DNA from: Candidatus Flexifilum breve
GTDB taxonomy: Bacteria; Chloroflexota; Anaerolineae; Aggregatilineales; Phototrophicaceae
Length of the DNA stretch: 64,000 nt
Reading direction: 5' to 3'
NCBI GenBank assembly: GCA_016717205.1
Contig: JADKGC010000011.1
Span: forward strand, 124,001 to 188,000
Every line of letters begins with the position of its first letter. Positions within the stretch are counted from its first letter, which is position 1. Below are positions 58,966 to 64,000 of this stretch, in pieces. The notes below the pieces were generated by a model. That model searched no databases. It was not told the origin of the DNA and saw only the letters and a program-made list of their open reading frames with translations. The translations under genes and the position numbers were made by a program.

Positions 58966-59730
58966 ATGCTAACGACGCAAGGGGAACGTGCCGTTCCCAA
59001 AGAGCAGGTGCTGCAGGATATTCAGGCCAGCACGTCGGCGCTCCAGCGCTACGGCAACTTCTACGTTGGCAGCAGTGATCTGAGGGCGATCTTGCGCTAT
59101 GAAATGGCGGCCTCATTGCTCAGTTGGCTGCCCGGCGCGCTCGGATTGGGGCTGAGAAAGGCCGTCTACCCGTCGATCTTCCGGTCGATGGGCGCGGATG
59201 TGATGTGGGGGCGCAACATTGTGCTGCGCCACCCCAATAAGATCAGTGTGGGCAGTCAGGTCGCCATCGACGACAACTGTCTGCTCGACGCGAAAGGCGG
59301 CGGTGAGGCGGGCATCGTCATTGGTAATCATGTGCTCGTCGCGCGCAGCACCATCATTCAGTGCAAAGGCGGGACGATCTCGATTGGGGATCACGCTACC
59401 ATCGGCAGCCAGACGCAAATTGCGTCGGTCGGCGGGATTTTCATCGGCAGCCATGTTCTTATTTCCGGCCAGTGCTATTTTGGCGGCGGTCGCTACAACA
59501 CCGACGATGCGGATACCCCCATCGTCAAGCAGGGGTTGTATTCCAAGGGCGCAACTGTCATCGAAGATGATGTGTGGATCGGTGCGGGCGCGCTGATTCA
59601 GGATGGCGTGCACATTGGGCACGGCAGCGTGATCGGCGCGGGTGCGGTCATCCGCGAAGATATCCCCGCGCAGACGGTGGTCGTCCCCAATCAGCGGCTC
59701 GTCATGCTGCCGCGCGAAAAAGGAGACTAA
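58966..59730 (+). CDS. Left-handed beta-helix acyltransferase
   Basis: 254 residues from ATG 58966 with GGGAGA upstream; a longer frame overlaps the previous gene and is rejected. Residues 1-85 are helical (QVLQDIQASTSALQRYGNFYVGSSDLRAILRYEMAASLLSWLPG). Hexapeptide repeats follow: NKISVGSQVAIDDNCLLD, IVIGNHVLVARSTIIQ, ISIGDHATIGSQTQI, DDVWIGAGALIQDGVHIGHGSVIGAGAVIRED. Serine/sugar acetyltransferase-like. It is 2 nt before the ACP gene, so it may use an acyl-ACP rather than acetyl-CoA. Confidence 0.82.
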   Translation: MLTTQGERAVPKEQVLQDIQASTSALQRYGNFYVGSSDLRAILRYEMAASLLSWLPGALGLGLRKAVYPSIFRSMGADVMWGRNIVLRHPNKISVGSQVAIDDNCLLDAKGGGEAGIVIGNHVLVARSTIIQCKGGTISIGDHATIGSQTQIASVGGIFIGSHVLISGQCYFGGGRYNTDDADTPIVKQGLYSKGATVIEDDVWIGAGALIQDGVHIGHGSVIGAGAVIREDIPAQTVVVPNQRLVMLPREKGD

Positions 59731-59732
59731 CC

Positions 59733-60059
59733 ATGATGATTGACCAAACTGCGCGCATTCTGAACGCGATCTACGCGGCGATTGACGAGCTCAACCAGCA
59801 GCTCCCGGCGGATAAACGCCTGAGCAAAACGCCCGACACGGTGCTCTACGCGAAGTCCGGCGTGCTCGACTCGCTCGGCTTCGTCAACCTGATCCTCGCG
59901 GTCGAAGAAAGCATCGAAGATGAGTTCGGCCTCGCGGTCAACATTGCCGACAAAGTCGCCACCGCGTCGGAGGCCAACCCGTTTCGCACGGTCGCCACGC
60001 TGACCGAATATATCGAACCCCTGATCGAAGGCGAGACCAGCAGCGACGAGGCGTTTTAA
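59733..60059 (+). CDS. Acyl carrier protein-like protein
   Basis: 108 residues from ATG 59733 with AAGGAGAC upstream. A four-helix ACP pattern with AKSGVLDSLGFVNLILAVEESIEDEFGLAV; the Ser in LDSLG is the expected phosphopantetheine attachment site. It is longer than a fatty acid synthase ACP and carries an acidic tail (EGETSSDEAF). Located between the acyltransferase and the FkbH-like gene, it is a dedicated carrier for this locus rather than a housekeeping ACP. Confidence 0.85.
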   Translation: MMIDQTARILNAIYAAIDELNQQLPADKRLSKTPDTVLYAKSGVLDSLGFVNLILAVEESIEDEFGLAVNIADKVATASEANPFRTVATLTEYIEPLIEGETSSDEAF

Positions 60060-60074
60060 GCTGCGGCAATTTCG

Positions 60075-60170
60075 ACGTCACCCCAGGCCCCACGCCTCCG
60101 AATTCAGGGAGGGAGACTGCAGAATCTCCGTACACCCCTCTCCCCACGGAGAGGGGCTGGGGTGAGGTTA
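60075..60170. repeat. Family C and B repeats between ACP and FkbH genes
   Basis: CCCCAGGCCCCACGCCTCCG, AATTCAGGGAGGGAG, then CCCCTCTCCCCACGGAGAGG and GGCTGGGGTGAGG. A TTAACCACG stub and a GGGGGGGAAGAGA ribosome site follow before TTG 60221. Confidence 0.6.
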
Positions 60171-60220
60171 TCGCTGCGCTCCTACGTTAACCACGCAATT
60201 TATCCTGGGGGGGAAGAGAT

Positions 60221-61912
60221 TTGGACACCCAACGGTTTCACGCCGCATTGATCGGCGATTTTAACCTCGGCAACTTTGCCAACTACCTGAGCAATGACGA
60301 CTCCACCCCGCAGGTGGAAGCCGCCGCGCCGCCCTACGGGCAGGTCGCGCAAATCCTGATGAATCCCGACCACGACACCTGGCTGGCCCGCCCGGATGTC
60401 GCCGTCATCTGGACGCGCCCCGACGGCGTGATCGCCTCGTTCAAGCGCCTGCTCGACTTCGAGCAGGTGTCACTCGATCAAATTCTCGCCGAAGTCGAGC
60501 AGTTCGCCGCGTTGATCGCGGTCACGTCCACGCGCGTCAAAGCGGTGTTCATCCCGACGTGGGTTGTGCCAACGTGGGTCGACGGCCTTGGCCTGCTGGA
60601 TATGCGCGACGGGATCGGCGTAGCCAACACGCTCATGCGCATGAATCTGCGGCTCGCGGAATATCTGCGCGACGTGCCGAATGTCTACCTGCTCAACACG
60701 CAAAAGTGGATTGAACGCAGCCGCATGCCGTACCAGCCGAAATTCTGGTATATGGCAAAGGTCGCCTTCGGCAATGATGTGTTCAAAGAGGCCGTCAAGA
60801 CGATCAAATCGGCGCTGGTCGGCATTTCTGGCAAGCGCAAAAAGCTGATCGTGCTCGACCTCGACAATACGCTGTGGGGCGGCGTGGTCGGCGACATCGG
60901 CTGGGAGAACCTCAGTCTCGGCGGGCACGACGCGACGGGCGAAGCGTATGTCGACTTTCAGCGCGCTCTCAAGGCGCTGACGCGGCGCGGCATCGTGCTC
61001 GGCGTGGTCAGCAAGAATGAGGAGAATGTCGCGTTCGACGCCATCCGCCAGCATCCCGAAATGGTGCTGACGCTGGACGACTTCGCGGGCTGGCGCATCA
61101 ACTGGCAGGACAAGGCGCAGAACGTCGCCGATCTGGTGACGGAACTGAACCTCGGCTTCGACTCGGTCGTCTTCCTCGACGATAACCCGGCGGAACGGGC
61201 GCGCGTGCGCGACATGCTGCCGGATGTGCTGGTGCCGGAGCTGCCCGAAGACCCGATGCTCTACGTCAAGACGCTGCTCAGCCTCGGCGTGTTCGACGCG
61301 CCGACGCTCACGGCAGAGGACGCCGAGCGCACCAAAATGTATGTGACCGACCGCCAGCGCACCGCGCTCAAAACGGAGATTGGGTCGCTGGATGATTGGC
61401 TGCAAACGCTCGGCGTGCGCGTGGAAGTCGCGCCGCTCAACGCGAGCACGCTGCCGCGCACCGCGCAGTTGTTCAACAAGACGAATCAGCTCAATCTGTC
61501 CACGCGGCGCATGGGCGACGCCGACCTCATGGCGTGGGCGCATGAGCCCAATCACCGCCTGTGGACGGTCAGCGTGACCGACAAATTCGGCGATCTCGGC
61601 CTGACGGGAATCATCAGTCTGGAAGTCGAAGGCGACCGCGGGCGCATCGTCGATTACGTGCTGAGCTGCCGCGTGATGGGGCGCAAGGTCGAAGAGACGA
61701 TGCTGGCGGTGGCGGTCGACTATGCGCGGAGCCTTGGTCTGCGCGAGGTGGTCGCCGTCTACCGCCCGACTGCCAAGAACAAGCCCACGCTCGACTTCTT
61801 CAAGCGGTCCGGCTTCGCGTATGTGGAAGACACGCAGACGTTCACGTGGGCGACGAACGATCCCTATCCCGTGCCCAAAGGCATCGAACTGGCGGTAGGG
61901 GAGACGATTTGA
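60221..61912 (+). CDS. FkbH-like HAD-IIIC protein
   Basis: 563 residues from TTG 60221 (GGGGGGGAAGAGA upstream). An N-terminal SGNH-like region (about 1-205) is followed by the HAD-IIIC domain: KKLIVLDLDNTLWGGVVGDIGWENL (nucleophile Asp), LGVVSKNEENVAFDAI (motif II/III) and FDSVVFLDDNPAERARVRDMLPDV. A C-terminal GNAT-like domain (about 390-550) ends in YRPTAKNKPTLDFFKRSGF. FkbH proteins take 1,3-bisphosphoglycerate, dephosphorylate it and load a D-glyceryl thioester on an ACP; the ACP encoded just upstream is the obvious partner. Confidence 0.85.
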   Translation: MDTQRFHAALIGDFNLGNFANYLSNDDSTPQVEAAAPPYGQVAQILMNPDHDTWLARPDVAVIWTRPDGVIASFKRLLDFEQVSLDQILAEVEQFAALIAVTSTRVKAVFIPTWVVPTWVDGLGLLDMRDGIGVANTLMRMNLRLAEYLRDVPNVYLLNTQKWIERSRMPYQPKFWYMAKVAFGNDVFKEAVKTIKSALVGISGKRKKLIVLDLDNTLWGGVVGDIGWENLSLGGHDATGEAYVDFQRALKALTRRGIVLGVVSKNEENVAFDAIRQHPEMVLTLDDFAGWRINWQDKAQNVADLVTELNLGFDSVVFLDDNPAERARVRDMLPDVLVPELPEDPMLYVKTLLSLGVFDAPTLTAEDAERTKMYVTDRQRTALKTEIGSLDDWLQTLGVRVEVAPLNASTLPRTAQLFNKTNQLNLSTRRMGDADLMAWAHEPNHRLWTVSVTDKFGDLGLTGIISLEVEGDRGRIVDYVLSCRVMGRKVEETMLAVAVDYARSLGLREVVAVYRPTAKNKPTLDFFKRSGFAYVEDTQTFTWATNDPYPVPKGIELAVGETI

Positions 61913-61914
61913 CT

Positions 61915-62095
61915 ATATCCACCCCACCCCCGGCCCCTCCCCGAATTCAGGGAGGGGAGCCGACATTGCTCGCCGTGCCTAATCGATCTGAATTACGGGA
62001 ACGCATTTGCGTAGAGACGTACAACGGCAAGTCGGCACATGTCCCTCTCCCCATGGAGAGGGACGGCTCGCGCAGCGAGCAGGGTGAGGTTGATC
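61915..62095. repeat. Family C and B repeats in the 61913-62164 gap
   Basis: CCCCACCCCCGGCCCCTCCC, CGAATTCAGGGAGGGGAG, ACATTGCTCGCC, later CCCTCTCCCCATGGAGAGGG and ACGGCTCGCGCAGCGAGCAG with GGTGAGG. No gene visible. Confidence 0.65.
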
Positions 62096-62164
62096 TGGAA
62101 CACCTGTTCACAAATCATTCCCGGTTCGACATGGAGCAGCACACGAATGTGAGGAGAGAGTCCC

Positions 62165-62641
62165 ATGCAGAAGATCGTCACCAACCTGTGGTTTGACACG
62201 CAGGCGGAAGCAGCGGCGCGCTTTTACTGTTCGCTGTTCAAGAATTCGCGCATTGTGAACATCTCGCATTACACCGAAGCGGGGCCGCGCCCGGCGGGCG
62301 AAGTGCTGACCGTCGATTTTGAGCTGGATGGGCAGCGCTTCACGGCGCTCAACGGCGGGCCGGAATTCAAGTTCACCGAGGCGATTTCGCTGCTGATCAA
62401 CTGCGCGGATCAGGCGGAGGTCGACTACTTCTGGGACAAGCTCACCGCGGACGGCGGCGAAGAGAGCATGTGCGGTTGGTTGAAGGACAAGTACGGGCTG
62501 TCGTGGCAGGTCGTGCCGAAGGGCTTTGACGAGATGATGTCGACGGGCAATACCGAAGGCATCAACCGCGCGATGCAGGCCATGTTCACGATGAAGAAGC
62601 TCGACATGCAAGCCTTGCAGGACGCCTTCGACGGGAAGTAA
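62165..62641 (+). CDS. VOC-family protein (PhnB/3-demethylubiquinone methyltransferase-like fold)
   Basis: 158 residues, GAGGAGAGAG upstream of the ATG. QKIVTNLWFDTQAEAAARFYCSLFKNSRIVNISHYTEAG, VLTVDFELDGQRFTALNGGPEFKFTEAISLLINC, and CGWLKDKYGLSWQVVPKGFDEMM are the conserved blocks of the PhnB subgroup (the historical '3-demethylubiquinone-9 3-methyltransferase' domain). Despite that name the group has no shown methyltransferase activity. Small cytoplasmic beta-alpha protein, probably monocistronic. Confidence 0.87.
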   Translation: MQKIVTNLWFDTQAEAAARFYCSLFKNSRIVNISHYTEAGPRPAGEVLTVDFELDGQRFTALNGGPEFKFTEAISLLINCADQAEVDYFWDKLTADGGEESMCGWLKDKYGLSWQVVPKGFDEMMSTGNTEGINRAMQAMFTMKKLDMQALQDAFDGK

Positions 62642-62654
62642 GCGTTAGGGGGCT

Positions 62655-62685
62655 ATCGAAGGGACGGGGCGCGCCTCGTCCTGTT
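62655..62685. repeat. Degenerate family-A palindrome
   Basis: GGGACGGGGCGCGCCTCGTC between the VOC gene and the convergent TIR-TPR gene; a diverged form of the GACGAGGCATGCCTCGTC core. Confidence 0.5.
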
Positions 62686-62703
62686 TCATCGCGCCTAGCG
62701 AAT

Positions 62704-63628
62704 CTATTGAAGTCCTAGTTTCTTTGTAAGTTGGTACACCTGAAACTCTACTTCAAATCTGGTGTCTGAAACCGGTTCATCCTTAGTGAGTTCCAAATAT
62801 CGTTTAAAATCAGCAAGAGCAAGAGCAAACTCCCCATTGTCCCGTAGTATTATTCCGCGCGCATAATGAGCTTTTACATTTTTAGGGCTGAGGTGAATCA
62901 CTGTAGTGATATCTGCTATTGCATTCTTAAAGTCTTTCTTCTCAAGATAGGCGCTTGATCGCATGAGATAAGCATTTGCGTATCGAGGTTCAAGTTGTAT
63001 CGCCGCACTAAAGTCCGCTATTGCTCCATCAATGTCTTGAAGATTCTGCCTATCAATTCCACGGGCATAATGCTCGGAGGCACTTAGTCGTTCAACTGAA
63101 GCGCGTTGTAAGTTTTCTATTTCGGCCTGTTTGGCCGCAACCAACTTCACATCGGTGGCGGGGGTTACCGCTATCATCACACTGACAGGCAGGTTCAAGA
63201 AACGCATGCGTAACCGTTCTAGCGCTTCTTCAAAGTAGTCGTGCGGCGCGTTGAGCGCGTTATAGCGCGGCAGTTCCGCCAGTTTGCCTGTGAAGCGCTG
63301 CGTGATGGCGGCGTCAAACTTGAAGTCGCTCGCCAGAATCGGCACGATATTGCGTTTATGCAGCATGGCATGTTCGATCTCGCGGCGCAGCCAGTCGCCG
63401 GGGTCGTTGATGCGGTCAAAGGTGCCGGGCGTGCATAGCAGCAGGAAATGCGCGCGCTTCGATTTGCCGGAGGATAATCTCGTCAAACTGCCCGGCGTCG
63501 ATGCTCTGCACGTCCATGAACACGTCGTAGCCATGCTGCTTCAAATCCATGTAGATGGCGCGGGCGAGGTAGCTGCTGGTGCTGCGGCGGTAGCTGATGA
63601 AGACCGTGTTGTGGACTTGCTGGGTCAT
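62704..63628 (-). pseudogene. TIR-domain/TPR protein, split by a frameshift
   Basis: From ATG 63628 the frame reads TQQVHNTVFISYRRSTSSYLARAIYMDLKQHGYDVFMDVQSIDAGQFDEIILRQIEAR, a TIR domain start, then leaves frame. The domain continues in the next frame as RAHFLLLCTPGTFDRINDPGDWLRREIEHAMLHKRNIVPILA. The junction is the GCGCGCGC run at 63450-63457: restoring one lost CG dinucleotide rejoins the two. The C-terminal half (about residues 165-305) has TPR units (SEHYARGIDRQNLQDIDGAIADFSAAIQLEPRYANAY..., NVKAHYARGIILRDNGEFALALADFKRYLEL) and is much lower in GC. TIR-TPR proteins are frequent in signalling and phage-defence contexts; in TIR enzymes a Glu cleaves NAD. Either decayed, slippage-controlled, or an assembly error. 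Confidence 0.7.
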
Positions 63629-63664
63629 GCGCGGCGCTCCCATCGAGGTGTGCTGATGTTAGCG

Positions 63665-63673
63665 AGTATAGCA
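63665..63673 (-). promoter_or_regulatory. Extended -10 promoter for the TIR-TPR gene
   Basis: On the minus strand TGC-TATACT (63673-63665) lies 37 nt upstream of ATG 63628. The -35 region falls in the adjoining family-B repeat and is weak. Confidence 0.4.
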
Positions 63674-63674
63674 T

Positions 63675-63775
63675 GAAAACCTCACCCTGCTTGCGCCGCG
63701 CTTTTGCCCCTCGCCCTCTGGAGAGGGGCGGTTGAGCGCAGCGAAACGGGGTGAGGTCAATCGGCGGGGGTGAGG
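63675..63775. repeat. Family-B inverted repeat (reverse orientation)
   Basis: CCTCACCCTGCTTGCGCCGC, GCCCCTCGCCCTCTGGAGAG, GGGCGGTTGAGCGCAGCGAA and ACGGGGTGAGG, plus a further GGGGGTGAGGTT. It is the reverse complement arrangement of the units at 9396 and 51513. Confidence 0.65.
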
Positions 63776-63781
63776 TTGAAT

Positions 63782-64000
63782 TTACCCGAACACCGCGTCC
63801 ATGCTGATCGGCGTATAGTTGAGCGTCGGCGAGGTCAGCGTTTCGCCTTTGCCGAAGAAACCAACGCGCTCAAACTTGTCCGCTTCCAAACGGACCTCAA
63901 TGTAAGCGGCTTCCGGTTCGATGATACACCGTTCCCTCGTACAAGTGATATCCATCCCGGTCCCGCGCATTGCGGGAGATGATCCGACGATGGCGCGCCC
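63782..64000 (-). CDS. Possible protein C-terminus running off the window edge
   Basis: The minus-strand frame ending at 63782 stays open to the window edge (about 72 codons), ending YIEVRLEADKFERVGFFGKGETLTSPTLNYTPISMDAVFG. The last ~40 residues look protein-like, with none of the low-complexity pattern of a repeat shadow, but no family is recognised and the upstream part cannot be seen. An ATG at 63970 would give a 62-residue protein instead. Confidence 0.35.
   Translation of the reverse strand, partial: GRAIVGSSPAMRGTGMDITCTRERCIIEPEAAYIEVRLEADKFERVGFFGKGETLTSPTLNYTPISMDAVFG

Overview
The window is about 60 % GC and reads as a chromosomal segment from a Chloroflexota bacterium, probably Anaerolineae or a close relative. 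This is an inference from gene content: Ala/Thr/Gln-rich surface proteins, an LPxTG-like anchor on one of them, a DUF6754-like membrane protein next to a GlmL/MutL-like ASKHA protein, many GT-C and GT4 glycosyltransferases, and numerous short GC-rich palindromic repeats between (and inside) genes. No rRNA, tRNA, CRISPR array or complete transposase gene was seen.

Layout. 1-7342: tail of a sensor histidine kinase, a DMT/EamA permease, a zinc-ribbon methyltransferase and two tandem paralogous GT-C-like membrane proteins; the first paralog is frame-disrupted and both carry a repeat in the same loop. 7779-13695: a membrane-anchored helix-hairpin-helix protein, a DinB protein, a small membrane protein and a large VWA surface protein. 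14156-22464: housekeeping and accessory genes (threonine dehydratase, methyltransferase, GNAT, acyltransferase-3, a lower-GC pair, SDR dehydrogenase, metallophosphoesterase, LURP-one-like protein). 22670-35746: a tightly packed eight-gene operon closed by a clear terminator. It encodes a DUF6754-like protein, two small multi-pass proteins, a 1932-residue acidic scaffold with an SH3b domain, a GlmL-like ASKHA ATPase with an AT-hook-like tail, a carboxylase/RnfC-like barrel protein and an LPxTG-like surface protein. I know no described function for it, and it is the best candidate in the window for an undescribed system.

35825-62641: phosphoglycerate mutase, then a large exopolysaccharide/glycan locus. 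The minus-strand arm (50622 down to 37618) has the initiating sugar-phosphate transferase, an oxidoreductase and aminotransferase for a 3-amino sugar, a Wzz/BY-kinase fusion, a Wzy-type polymerase, a Wzx flippase and several glycosyltransferases. The plus-strand arm (50852 to 61912) has the matching N-acetyltransferase, methyltransferases, a GT4, a GlpD-like enzyme, a flippase-like LPG-synthase-TM protein and an acyltransferase/ACP/FkbH module that could load a glyceryl-type group onto the glycan. The right end has a VOC protein and a TIR-TPR gene broken by a 2-bp slippage in a GC run.

Nearly every intergenic gap is filled by repeats: (A) 28-bp palindromes with constant GTAGGGG-type arms and interchangeable cores, (B) CCTCACCCC...GGGGTGAGG inverted repeats, (C) GAATTC-centred CCCC/GGGG palindromes, and at least four MITE-like composites that carry A or B modules between different terminal inverted repeats. 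Several repeats are translated inside genes. All family assignments come from reading the sequence and from memory; no database search was run.
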